DNA from: Haberlea rhodopensis
Lineage: Eukaryota > Streptophyta > Magnoliopsida > Lamiales > Gesneriaceae
Length of the DNA stretch: 64,000 nt
Assembly (NCBI GenBank): GCA_907163345.1
Contig: CAJQUN010000173.1
Span: 1-64,000, forward strand
Reading direction: 5' to 3'
The notes below the pieces were generated by a model that did not search any database, was not told the origin of the DNA, and worked only from the letters and a program-made list of their open reading frames with translations. A program made the translations under genes and the position numbers. Position 1 is the stretch's first letter. Every line of letters starts with the position of its first letter. Shown here piece by piece: positions 30,221 to 41,726 of the stretch.

Positions 30221-32940
30221 AATGTACTCAAGATTTGATGTTCAAATTCCACAAACTGAATTTTTTTACAAAGACATTTACTCAAATATTAGCACAAAAT
30301 CTCCTTACAACTAAGAAAATGATGTACCCAAGACTTATACTCGAATATTCGCATAAAATCTTCATCCAACAAAGAAAATGATGTACTCAAGATCTACTCG
30401 AATATTCGCACGAAATCGAAATTTATTAAAAAATAAAAAAACGTGCTTAATTGTTAAAATTGCTCAAAAGTTTCTTCCAACCAAGAAAATGATGTACTCA
30501 AGACATATACTTGAATATTCACACAAAATAGAAATTCATCAAAAAATAAAAAAAACATACGTAATTTTTGAATATATCTTAATAACTTCTTCCATCTAAG
30601 AAAATGATATACTCAAAAATATATACTTGAAAATTTGGACAATTCAAAATGTATCAAAAAATAAATTAAAAAACTTTCAAAATTCTAAAAATTTCGCAAA
30701 ACATTCTTTCCAAATAAGAAAATGATGTACTAAAAAGACTAGATGTAAAAATTCTGATATTTGAATTGTTATACGAAGACATATACTTAAATATCCACAA
30801 GAATATGAAACTAATGAAAAAAATTGAAAAAATGTCTGTAAATGTGAAAATTGTTCAAACACTTTTTCTAACAAAGAAAATGATGTATTCAAAACACATA
30901 CTCGAATATTCGCATGAAATCAAAATTTCTAAAAAAATCAAAAAACTTTCGTAATTTGTGAAAATTTCTCAAAATCATCATCCAACCAAGAAAATGTACT
31001 CAAGATTTGATGTTAAAATTCCACAAATAGAATTTGTTTACGAAGACATAACTCGAATATTCGCACAAAATCTTCATCCAACAAAAAAAATTATGTACTT
31101 TACTCGAATATTCGCACAAAATAGAAATTTATCAAAAAATCCAAAAACATATGTAATTTGTGAAATTATCTTAATAAGTTCTCCCAACTAAGAAAGTGAT
31201 GTACTCAAAATAAATACTTGAATATTTGGAAAAATCAAAATTTATCAAAAAATAAAAAAAACCTACGAGATTCTGAAAATTTCTCAAAACCTTCCTCCAA
31301 ATAAGAAAATGATGTACTCAAGACTAGATGTTAAAATTCCACAAATTGAATTGGTTTATAAAGACATATACTCGAATATTCACACAAAAAAGTAATTTAT
31401 GAAATAAATAAAAAAACGCCCGTGACTATGAAAATTGCTCAAACACTTTTTCTAACAAAGAAAATGATGTATTCAAAACACATACACGAATATTCGCATG
31501 AAATCAAAATTTCGAAAAAACTCAAAAGACTTTCGAAATTTGAGAAAATTTCTGAAAATCATCTTCCAACCAAGAAAATGTACTCAAGATTTGATGTTAA
31601 AATTTCACAAACTGAATTTTTTTACAAAGACAATTACTCAAATATTAGCACAAAATCTCCTTACAACTAAGAAAATGATGTACCCAAGACTTATATTCGA
31701 ATATTCGTATAAATCTTTATCCAACAAAGAAAATGATGTACGCAAGATCTATACTCGAATATTCGCACGAAATCGAAATTTATTAAAAAATAAAAAAACG
31801 TGCTTAATTGTTAAAATTGCTCAAAAGTTTATTCCAACCAAGAAAATGATGTACTCAAGACATATACTTGAATATTCACACAAAATAGAAATTCATCAAA
31901 AAATAAAAAAACATACGTAATTTTTGAATATATCTTAATAACTTCTTCCATCTAAGAAAATGATATATTCAAAAATATATACTTGAAAATTTGGACAAAT
32001 CGAAATTTATCAAAAAATAAATTAAAAAACTTTCAAAATTCTGAAAATTTCGCAAAACCTTCATTCCAAATAAGAAAATGATGTACTAAAAAGACTAGAT
32101 GTAAAAATTCTGATATTTGAATTGCTATACGAAGACATATACTTAATTTATTCACAAGAAAATGAAACTAATGAAAAAAATTGAAAAAAACGTATGTAAC
32201 TGTGAAAATTGCTCAAACACTTTTTCTAACAAAGAAAATGATGTATTCAAAACACAAACTCGAATATTCGCATGAAATCAAAATTTCTAAAAAAATCAAA
32301 AAACTTACGTAATTTGTGAAAATTTCTCTAAATCATCATCCAACCAAGAATATGTACTCAAGATTTGATGTTAAAATTCCACAAATAGAATTTGTTTACG
32401 AAGACATATACTCGAATATTGCACAAAATCTTCATCCAACAAAGAAAATGATGTACTATACTCGAATATTCGCACAAAATAGAAATTTATCAAAAAATAA
32501 AAAAACATATGTAATTTGTGAAATTATCTTAATAATTTCTTCCAACTAAGAAAGTGATGTACTCAAAATAAATACTTGAATATTTGGACAAATCAAAATT
32601 TATCAAAAAATAAAAAAAAACCTAAGAAATTCTGAAAATTTCTCAAAACCATCCTCCAAATAAGAAAATGATGTACTCAAGACGAGATGTTAAAATTCCA
32701 CAAATTGAATTGGTTTGCAAAGACATATACTCGAATATTCACACAAAAAAGAAATTTATGAAAAAAAAAACGCCCGTGACTATCAAAATTGCTCAAACAC
32801 TTTTTCTAACAAAGAAAATGATGTATTAAAAACACATAATCAAATATTCGCATGAAATCAAAATTTCTAAAACAATCAAAAGACTTTCGTAATTTGTGAA
32901 AATTTCCAAAAATCATCTTCCAACCAAGAAAATGTACTCA

Positions 32941-33140
32941 AGATTTGATGTTAAAATTCCACAAACTGAATTTTTTTACAAAGACATTTACTCAAATATT
33001 AGCACAAAATCTCCTTACAACTAAGAAAATGATGTACTCAAGATTTGAAGTTAAAATTCCACAAATTGAATTTTTTTACAAAGACATTTACTCAAATATT
33101 AGCACAAAATCTCCTTACAACTAAGAAAATGTTGTACTCA
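32941..33140. repeat. Recent 100-bp tandem duplication of one monomer
   Basis: A monomer beginning AGATTTGATGTTAAAATTCC at 32,941 is followed 100 bp later by a copy beginning AGATTTGAAGTTAAAATTCC. The rest is almost identical through the CTCCTTACAACTAAGAAAAT end. Neighbouring units have one copy at this place. Confidence 0.85.
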
Positions 33141-36100
33141 AGACTTATACTCGAATATTCGCATAAAATCTTCATCCAACAAAGAAAATGATATACTCAA
33201 GATCTATACTCGAATATTCGCACGAAATTAAAATTTATTAAAAAATTAAAACTTGTTTAATTGTTAAAATAGCTCAAAAGTTTCTTCCAACCAAGAAAAT
33301 GATGTACTCAAGACATATACTTGAATGAATATTCACACAAAATAGAAATTTATCAAAAAATAATAAAACATACGTAATTTTTGAATATATCTTAATAACT
33401 TCTTCCATATAAGAAAATGATTTACACAAAAATATATACTTGAATATTTGGACAAATCGAAATTTAACAAAAAAAAAAAAACTTCCGAAATTCTTAAAAT
33501 TTCGCAAAACCTTCTTTCCAAATAAGAAATGATGTACTAAAAAGACTAGATGTTAAAATTCTGATATTTTGAATTGCTTTACGAAGACGTATATTTAAAT
33601 ATTCACACGAAAATGAAACTAATGAAAAAAAAACGTCTGTAACTGTGAAAATTGCTCAAACACTTTTTCTAACAAAGAAAATGATGTATTCAAAACACAT
33701 ACTCGAATATTCGCATGAAATCAAAATTTTTGAAAAAATCAAAAAACTTACGTAATCTGTGAAATTTTCTCAAAATAATCATCCAACCAAGAAAATGTAC
33801 TCAATTTGATGTTAAAATTCCAATAATAGAATTTGTTTACGAAGACATATACTCGAATATTCGCACAAATCTTCATCCAACAAAGAAAATGATGTACTAT
33901 ACTCGAATATTCGCACAAAATAGAAATTTATCAAAAAATCAAAAAAACATATGTAATTTGTGAAATTATCTTAATAATTTCTTCCAACTAAGAAAGTGAT
34001 GTATTCAAAATAAATACTTGAATATTTGGACAAACCAAAATTTATCAAAAAATAAAAAAAACCTACGAAATTCTGAAAATTTCTCAAAACCTTCCTCCAA
34101 TAAGAAAATGATGTACTCAAGACTAGATGTTAAAATTCCACAAATTGAATTGGTTTACATAGACATATACTCGAATATTCACACAAAAAATAAATTTATG
34201 AAAAAATTAAAAAACGCCCGTAACTATGAAAATTGATCAAACACTTTTTCCAACAAAGAAAATGATTTATTCAAAACACATACTCGAATATTCACATGCA
34301 ATCAAAATTTCTAAAAAAGTAATAAAACTTACGTAATTTGTGAAAATTTCTCAAAATCATCATCCAACCAAGAAAATGTACTCAATATTTGAAGTTAAAA
34401 TTCCACAAATGGAATTTGTTTACGAAGATAAATACTCGAATATTCGCACAAAGTCTTCATCCAACAAAGAAAGTGATGTACTCAAGTCCTATACTCGAAT
34501 ATTCGCACAAAATAGAAATTTATCAAAAAATCAAAAAAACATATGTAATTTGTGAAATGATGTACTCAAGGTCTATACTCGAATATTCGCACGAAATCAA
34601 AATTTAATAAAAATCGAAAAACGTGCTTAATTGTAAAAATTGCTCAAAAGTTTCTTCCAATCAAGAAAATGATGTACTCAAGAGATATTACTTGAATATT
34701 CACCCAAAATAGAAATTTATCAAAAAATAAAAAAAAATATACGTAATTTTTGAATATATCTTAATAACTTATTCCATATAAGAAAATGACATACTCGAAA
34801 ATAAATACTTGAATATTTGGACAAATCGAAATTTATCAAAAAAAAACATCCGAAATTCTTAAAATTTCGCAAAACCTTCTTTCGAAATAAGAAAATGATG
34901 TACTAAAAAGACTAGATGTTAAAGTTCTAATATTTGAATTGCTTTACGAAGACATACACTTAAATATTCACACGAAAATGAAACTAATGAAAAAAAAATA
35001 AAAAAACGTCTGTAACTGTGAAAATTGCTCAAACACTTTTTCTAACAAAGAAAATGATGTATTCAAAACACATACTCGAATATTCGCATGAAATCAAAAT
35101 TTCTAAAAAAATCAAAAAACATACGTAATTTGTGGAAATTTATCAAATCATCATCCAAACAAGAAAATGTACATAAGATTTGATGTTAAAATTCCACAAA
35201 TGGAATTTGTTTACGAAGACATATACTCGAAGATTCGCACAAAATCGTCATCCAACAAAGAAAGTGATGTACTCAAGTCCTATACTCGAATATTCGCATA
35301 AAATAGAAATTTATCAAAAAATGAAAAAACATATGTAATTTGTGAAATTATCTTAATAATTTCTCCCAACTAAGAAAGTGATGTACTCAAAATAAATACT
35401 TGAATATTTGGACAAATCGAAATTTGTCAAAAAATAAAAAAAAAACTTCCGAAATTTCGTAAAATTTCGCAAAACCTTCTTTCCAAATAAGAAAATGATG
35501 TACTAAAAAGACTAGATGTTAAAATTCTAATATTTGAATTGCTTTACGAAGACATATACTTAAATATTGACACAAAAATGATACTAATGAAAAAAATTAA
35601 AAAAACGTCTGTAACTGTGAAAATTGCTCAAACACTTTTTCTAACAAAAAAAATGATGTATTCAAAACTCATACTCGAATATTCGCATGAAATCAAAATT
35701 TCTAAAAAAATCAAACAACTTACGTAATTTGTGAAAATTTCTCAAACTCATCATCCCACCAAGAAAATGTACTCAAGATTTGATGTTAAAATTCCACAAA
35801 TGGAATTTGTTTACGAAGACATATACACGAATATTCGCACAAAATCTTCATCCAACAAAGAAAATGATGTACTCAAGTCTTATACTCACAAAATAGAAAT
35901 TTATCAAAAAATGTATGTAATTTGTGAAATTATCTTAATAATTTCTTCCAACTAAAAAAGTGATGTACTCAAAATAAATACTTGAATATTTGGACTAATC
36001 AAAATTTATCAAAAAATAAAAAAAACCTACGAAATTCTGAAAATTTCTCAAAACCTCCGTCCAAATAAGAAAATGATGTACTCAAGACTAACTGTTAAAA

Positions 36101-38232
36101 TTCCACAAATTTAATTGATTTACAAAGACATATACTCGGATATTCACTCAAAAAAGAAATTTATGAAAAAAATAAAAAACTCCCGTAACAATGAAATTGT
36201 TCAAACACTTTTTCCAACAAAGAAAATGATGTATTCAAAACACATAATCAAATATCCGCATGAAATAAAAATTTCTAAAAAAATCAAAAGACTTTCGTAA
36301 TTTGTGAAAATTTCTGAAAATCATCTTCCAACCAAGAAAATGTACTCAAGATTTTATGTTAAAATTCCACAAATTGAATTTTTTTACAAAGACATTCACT
36401 TAAATATTAGCCAAAAATCTCCTTACAACTAAGAAAATGATGTACTCAAGACTTATACTCGAATATTCGCATAAAATCTTCATCCAACAAAGAAAATGAT
36501 GTACTCAAGATCTATACTCAAATATTCGCACGAATCGAAATTTAATAAAAAATCAAAAAACGTGCTTACTTGTAAAAATTGCTCAAAAGTTTCTTCCAAC
36601 CAAGAAAATGATGTGTTCAAGATATATACTTGAATATTCACACAAAATAGAAATTTATCATGAAATAAAAAAAAACATACGTAATTTTTGAATATATCTT
36701 CTTAATAACTTCTTCCATCTAAGAAATGATATACTCAAAAATATATACTTGAATATTTGGACAAATCAAAATTTATCAAAAATTATAAAAAAAAAACTTC
36801 TGAAATTCTGAAAATTTCGCAAAACCTTCCTTCCAAATAAGAAAATGATGTACTAAAAAGACTAGATGTTAAAATTCTAATATTTGAATTGCTTTACGAA
36901 GACATATACTTAAATATGCACACGAAAATGAAACTAATGAAAAAAATAAAAAAAAAACGGTTGTAACTGTGAAAATTGCTCGAACACTTTTTCTAACAAA
37001 GAAAATGATGTATTCAAAACACATACTCGAATATTCGCATGAAATAATAATTTCTAAAAATCATCATCCAACCAAGAAAATGCACTCAAGATTTGATGTT
37101 AAAATTCCAGAAATGGAATTTGTTACGAAGACATATACACAAATATTCGCACAAAATCTTCATCCAACAAAGAAAATGATGTACCCAAGTCCTATACTCA
37201 CAAAATAGAAATTTATCAAAAAACGTATGTAATTTGTGAAATTATCTTAATAATTTCTTCCAACTAAGAAAGTGATGTACTCAAAATAAATACTTGAACA
37301 TTTGGACAAAGCAAAATTTATCAAAAAACCTACGAAATTCTGAAAATTTCTCAAAACCTCCGTCCAAATAAGAAAATGATGTACTCAAGACTAACTGTTA
37401 AAATTCCACAAATTGAATTGGTTTACAAAGACATATACTCGGATATTCACACAAAAAAGAAATTTATGAAAAAAATAAAAAAAACGCCCGTAACTATGAA
37501 AATTGCTTAAACACTTTTTCCAACAAAGAAAATGATGTATTCAAAACACATAATCAAATATTCGCATGAAGTCAAAATTTCTAAAAAAATCAAAAGACTT
37601 TCGTAATTTGTGAAAATTTCTGAAAATCATCTTCCAACCAAGAAAATGTACTCAAGATTTTATGTTAAAATTCCACAAATTGATTTTTTACAAAGACATT
37701 TACTCAAATATTAGCACAAAATCTCCTTACAACTAAGAAAATGATGTACTCAAGACTTATACTCGAATATTCGCATAAAATCTTCATCCAACAAAGAAAA
37801 TGATGTACTCAAGATCTATACTCGAATATTCGCACGAAATCAAAATTTATTAAAAAATCAAAAAACGTGCTTAATTGTAAAAATTGCTCAAATGTTTCTT
37901 CCAACCAAGAAAATGATGTACTCAAGGCATATACTTGAATATTCACACAAAATAGAAATTTATCAAAAAATAAAAAAAACATACGTAATTTTTGAATATA
38001 TCTTAATAACTTCTTCAATCTAAGAAAATGATATACTCAAAATTATATACTTGAATATTTGGACAAATCAAAATTTATCAAAAAATAAAAAAAAAACTTC
38101 CGAAATTCTGAAAATTTCGCAAAACCTTCTTTCCAAATAAGAAAATGATGTACTAAAAAGACTAGATGTTAAAATTCTAATATTTGAATTGCTTTACGAA
38201 GACATATGCTTAAATATTCACACGAAAATGAA

Positions 38233-38420
38233 TGTTTCGACACCCATGAGAACTACTGTGATGGCTTGTCAGAGTGTGTCCGATTGTGTTTGTTAGTTTG
38301 ATATGGAATATGAGATACAAGCCAATTTGATTGTGTTAGACATGACATATTTTGATTGCATTTTTGGAATTGATGTGTTGAGTAAATATCAGTCTGTTGT
38401 GGATTATTGTCACGTTTGTT
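38233..38420 (+). pseudogene. Protease C-terminal remnant of element A
   Basis: Broken frames encode STPMRTTVMACQ near the left edge, then ANLIVLDMTYFDCIFGIDVL followed by SKYQSVVDY. This is the typical end of a gypsy protease (a loop with LIVLDM..FD..LG.DWL). The catalytic D-[ST]-G would lie upstream and is missing, having been lost at the satellite junction. The residue normally W in DWL is V here. A frame change separates this segment from the RT frame. Confidence 0.75.
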
Positions 38421-39705
38421 GGAACGTGGGCATATGAGATATTTGATTTATGCCCTTGATGTGACTGAACGGCAAATAGACAGGAAAGTGGAGGAGATAC
38501 CAGTAGTTGCAGAGTATGCTGATGTATTTCCAGATGAGATTCCTGGATTTCCACCGAGTCGAGAAGTGGAATTTGGTATTGATTTGATACCTGGTACTTC
38601 TGCAATTTCACGAGCTCCCTATCGGATGGCACCAACTGAATTGAAAGAATTGAAAACTCAATTGCAAGACTTATTGGACAAGGGGTACATACGTCCTAGT
38701 GTATCGCCTTGGGGTGCTCCGGTATTATTTGTTAAGAAGAAGGATGGGACAATGCGATTGTGTATTGACTATCGACAATTGAACAAGGTAACCATAAAGA
38801 ATAAACATCATCTTCCTCGTATTGATGATTTATTTGATCAGTTACAGGGATCAAAAATCTATTCTAAGATTGATTTGAGATCTGGTTATCATCGAATACA
38901 TGTGAGAGAGGGTGATGTACAGAAGACAGCATTCAGAACTCGCTATGGACATTATGAGTTTTTGGTGATGCCATTTGGAGTGACAAATGCTCCAGCTGTC
39001 TTTATGAGTTTAATGAATCAGGTGTTCCAGGAATATCTTGATCGATTTGTCATTGCTTTTATCGATGATATATTGATCTATTCACAGAGTGATGTAGAAC
39101 ATGCCCAACATTTGCATATGGTATTGCAATTGTTGAGAACACATCAGTTGTATGCCAAACTCAGTAAGTGTGAGTTTTGGTTGAACAGTGTCAGCTTTTT
39201 GGGGCATGTAATTTCAGAAGGAGGTATATCAGTTGATCCGAAGAAAGTAGAAGCAGTGTTGAATTGGTCAGCACCTACTTCTGTGCCAGAGATTCATAGT
39301 TTCTTGGGTTTGGCTGGATATTATAGACGCTTTGTTGAAGGATTTTCAACAATTGCCAAACCATTGACACATTTGACACAGAAGGGAGAATCGTTTCGAT
39401 GGTCGGAGGCATGTGAGCGTAGTTTTCAGGAATTGAAACATCGATTAACTACAGCTCCAGTTTTGATCATTCCATCGGAACATGACAGGTTTGCCTTATA
39501 TACTGATGCATCATTACTAGGTTTGGGTTGTGTATTGATGCAGGATAAACATGTAGTGGCTTATGCATCACGACAATTGAAACCACATGAAATGCGATAT
39601 CCAGTGCATGATCTGGAATTGGCTGCCATTGTCTTTGCCTTGAAGATATGGCGACATTATTTATATGGTACGCGTTTACCATATACACAGATCATAAAAG
39701 CTTAA
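38407..39705 (+). pseudogene. Reverse transcriptase and RNase H of element A (frameshifted at 3' end)
   Basis: An open frame of 432 codons encodes the RT of a gypsy element. Visible RT motifs include APYRMAP, LLDKGYIRPS, SPWGAPVLFVKKKDG, CIDYRQLNK, KIDLRSGYHRI, FRTRYGHYEFLVMPFG and the active site AFIDDILIYS (the [YF]xDD box). They are followed by the connection sequence HSFLGLAGYYRRFV. RNase H begins near residue 365 with LYTDAS and continues to HDLELAA. At about 39,670 a one-base indel shifts the frame; the rest of RNase H (IYTDHKSLKFL) is read from 39,648 on. The first Met is not a real start, because in a live element this is an internal part of a polyprotein. No activity is expected. Confidence 0.93.
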
Positions 39706-39809
39706 AGTTTTTATTCACTCAAGCAGAGTTGAATATGAGGCAAAGAAGATGGATGGATCAGTTGAAAGATTATGATTGTGAGATTGAATATCATCCAGGA
39801 AAGGCTAAT
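39648..39809 (+). pseudogene. RNase H C-terminal part of element A, cut by element B
   Basis: In the shifted frame the sequence gives TIYTDHKSLKFLFTQAELN, RRWMDQLKDYDCEI and YHPGKAN, the standard end of gypsy RNase H. It stops at the CTAAT target duplication (39,805-39,809), where element B enters. The continuation ADALSRK, expected directly after GKAN, is found at 47,480 on the far side of B, which confirms one interrupted gene. Confidence 0.9.
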
Positions 39810-40118
39810 TGTTGGAATCGAAGAGGGGGGGGGGGGGGGGGGGGGGGTGAATGAGATTCCTTGGCTACTTTAGCTTTTTAAAATGAGTTTGAAAAATAAA
39901 AGATATTTTGCGCTTTGCGGAAGCCTTGAGTCAATCGATAAATAAAAGAACGAAATAAATAAATGCGTAAAGGAAATAATGCGGTAAATAACAAAAGGAT
40001 TTGTTATAGAAGTTCGGCGATGAATCGCCTACGTCTCCTCTTCCCGGTTAGATAACCTCCAACCGAGGTTCCACTAGAACAATTTGTCTTGGCCTTGAGG
40101 GCTCCAAGTTAGCCACAC

Positions 40119-40250
40119 AAAAACTCTTCCCGAGTTACAACGCTCTTCCCGAGCACACTACTCTTCCCGAGTACACAACGCTCTTCCCGAGCACAATACC
40201 CTTCACGAGTAAACAAAGCTCTTCCCGAGCTACCAACACTCTTCACGAGT
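40119..40250 (-). repeat. CTCTTCCCGAG short repeat cluster in element B LTR
   Basis: About eight copies of CTCTTCCCGAG or CTCTTCACGAG, spaced 14-22 bp, mostly followed by variable ACAA/CACA linkers. The word is a partial inverted repeat (CTC...GAG). The same cluster lies in the other LTR at about 46,346-46,477. In sense orientation it is downstream of the TATA box, so it would be transcribed. Function unknown. Confidence 0.85.
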
Positions 40251-40549
40251 CTTCTTGGCCTTAAGGGCTCCAAGGATAGCCACACACTTGCACCAACTAG
40301 ACTAGTTGATGACTTTACAATTTTCCAACTTGCTTTGGTGTTGGAGGACCTTTACAAGAAATCAAACCAAAAACACCTTCACGGTGTACTCACACGAAGA
40401 CAACAAGACTTAACAAATGAAAACAATTACTAGCTCCAATACAACAACAATGTATGGAGTTTGTAATGCTATTCAAGAATTTAATAATCAAAGCTTTTGG
40501 TATAGTTTGTAGACTTGTTTCTTGGCTTCAAAATGCTCCAAAGCATCAA

Positions 40550-40557
40550 TATTTATA
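40550..40557 (-). promoter_or_regulatory. TATA box of element B LTR (left copy)
   Basis: Minus strand reads TATAAATA, about 700 bp into the sense LTR. The same site is at 46,777-46,784 in the right (sense 5') LTR, where it would drive element transcription. The palindrome cluster lies directly upstream in sense direction, in U3. Confidence 0.65.
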
Positions 40558-40620
40558 GTGTTGAAAGCCTCCAAGGCTCCTACTAGCCGTTGCTTCAAAT
40601 AAGGCTTGAATCACTCCAAG

Positions 40621-41062
40621 ATCGCCTCGGACATCGCCTCGGGCGATCACCATCGCCGCGCCCCAACGGTCAGCAAAAATCACGGATCGCCTCAGGCGAT
40701 CGCTGGATCGCCTCAGACGATCCAAGTCAAATCCCAATGCCGTAGCTTCAGCAGCCTGAAATCATGCATCGCCTCGGGCGAAGTCCACATCGCCTCAGGC
40801 GTTCCAGCCCATCGCCTCAGGCGTTCATGCCATCGCCTCGGGCGAACTCCCCGCGCGCGTGCCCGCGCATTGCCTCGGCGTCGCTTCAGTCGATGTGCGG
40901 GGGCGAAGTCTTTGTAGCTGCCATCGCCTCAGGCGTTGGTCACCATCGCCTGGGGCGATCTTTCTCGCGTGCTCGCCTGGCCATCGCCTGGGTCGATGAG
41001 CGTGGCGATCCTGGCCTGGCACCCATCGCCTGGGGCGATGGCACTCATCGCCTGGGGCGATC
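40621..41062. repeat. Cluster of ATCGCCTNRGGCGAT palindromes in U3 of element B
   Basis: More than ten copies of a palindromic word related to ATCGCCTCAGGCGAT (variants CTCGGGCGA, CTGGGGCGAT, CTCAGGCGTT) with irregular spacers of about 10-40 bp, set in otherwise AT-rich sequence. Half sites vary but the ATCGCC/GGCGAT complementarity is mostly kept. It ends about 65 bp upstream of the TATA box in sense direction, where enhancers of LTR promoters usually sit. The peptides that can be translated from it are low-complexity by-products. Confidence 0.9.
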
Positions 41063-41252
41063 TGTGTCTTCCAAAAGACAATTTCTTTGGCATTTCAAAT
41101 CTATTACAATCTTCAAATTTGATAATAATTTAAGCTGCATACTCAATAAAAATCATTAGTACAAAATGTATAGGTTTTGTAATCATCAAAACAAAAACGA
41201 TAATTTTATTTAAAATAGAGGAAAGAGAGTTGTAGCGTTTTAAGGCGCAACA

Positions 41253-41266
41253 ATCTCCCCCTTTTT
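41253..41266 (-). other. Polypurine tract of element B
   Basis: Minus strand reads AAAAAGGGGGAGAT directly against the sense start of the 3' LTR (TGTTGCGCC). This is the expected primer site for plus-strand DNA synthesis. Similar purine tracts recur at about 41,339-41,346 and 41,481-41,492. Confidence 0.88.
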
Positions 41267-41726
41267 GATGATCACAAAACCCGGTAAACTTGAAAGAAAA
41301 TAAAACTTATAACAATGCAAAACTTAGAGAGTTTAAACTCCCCCTTAATGAATGCAATGATAAACAATGTTTCAATATGCATTTTTATCACCTTTACAAA
41401 ATGTGTCACAAGTTGTAAAAATAATTAGGTTGCAAATAGCATTTCATCAATCAAGTTTGCACCAAGTTTACACATACATTCTCCCCCTTTTTGTGAGAAT
41501 AAAAAAGGGTAAAGGATTTTTAAGAAAATTGGACATAGTTTCCTTTAAAAAATGAATAAACCATAAATCCATTCAAATAATACACAATCAACTCAAAATC
41601 CAATCAATAACTTAAAATCCATTAACATACACAATAAACTAATTCCAACATCAATTGAACAATTACAATCCTTACAAACAATTACAAAAGGATAAAATCT
41701 AAAAAAAACACTAAAACAAAGACTAC
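41267..41726 (-). other. 3' untranslated region of element B
   Basis: AT-rich sequence between the ORF2 stop codon and the polypurine tract. It contains extra AAGGGGGAG-type tracts but no ORF of note. Confidence 0.7.

Larger units (their letters stand above)
1..38232. repeat. AT-rich satellite array with higher-order repeats
   Basis: The whole stretch is a tandem repeat. Monomers can be marked by the recurring anchor AAGAAAATGATGTACTCAA and run 95-158 bp from anchor to anchor (mostly 108-120, one short form near 59). Most monomers carry a GAATATTC core, often as the palindrome CGAATATTCG, about 25-50 bp after the anchor. Frequent stops, A-runs and the same short peptides in shifting frames show that the small ORFs here are by-products of the repeat and not genes. 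Higher-order structure and AT richness would suit centromeric or other heterochromatic satellite, but that location is inference. No promoter, RNA gene or intact transposon is visible inside it. Confidence 0.97.
21869..38232. repeat. Divergent 12-monomer higher-order repeat block, period about 1.3-1.45 kb
   Basis: The same marker monomer recurs at 21869, 23051, 24339, 25683, 26997, 28420, 29761, 30742, 32098, 33549, 34915, 35515, 36865 and 38165. Most steps are 1182-1451 bp, with two short ones (981 and 600). Units hold about 12 monomers and lack the second five-monomer group of the left block. Substitutions between units are clearly more numerous than on the left. Small rearrangements include a scrambled stretch near 28,262-28,345. 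Lower homogeneity fits the older edge of a satellite array next to transposons. Confidence 0.88.
39810..41252 (-). repeat. Element B 3' LTR (left copy)
   Basis: 1443 bp, starting TGTTGGAATCG and ending GGCGCAACA on the plus strand. It is 16 bp longer than its partner, which is exactly the difference between a run of 23 G (39,825-39,847) here and 7 G (46,068-46,074) there. In sense direction that run is poly-C about 10 bp from the LTR end. Substitutions against the other copy were seen near 40,717, 40,855 and 41,125. Confidence 0.95.

Noticed and set aside
1..38232. Dozens of 60-140 codon ORFs in the satellite
   Set aside because: They repeat the same short peptides in shifted frames on both strands, have no domain or start context, and vanish with each indel of the repeat.
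1..38232. CRISPR-like regular repeats
   Set aside because: The repeats are continuous satellite monomers with no unique spacers, in a plant genome.
39825..39847. G-quadruplex regulatory element
   Set aside because: A single uninterrupted G-run that differs between LTR copies is better explained by slippage or sequencing error.
40606..41159. Arg/Ser/Gly-rich ORFs on both strands in the LTRs of B (also 46,833-47,386)
   Set aside because: They are translations of the ATCGCCTNRGGCGAT palindrome cluster; every frame gives low-complexity IASG or HRLGR-type repeats.
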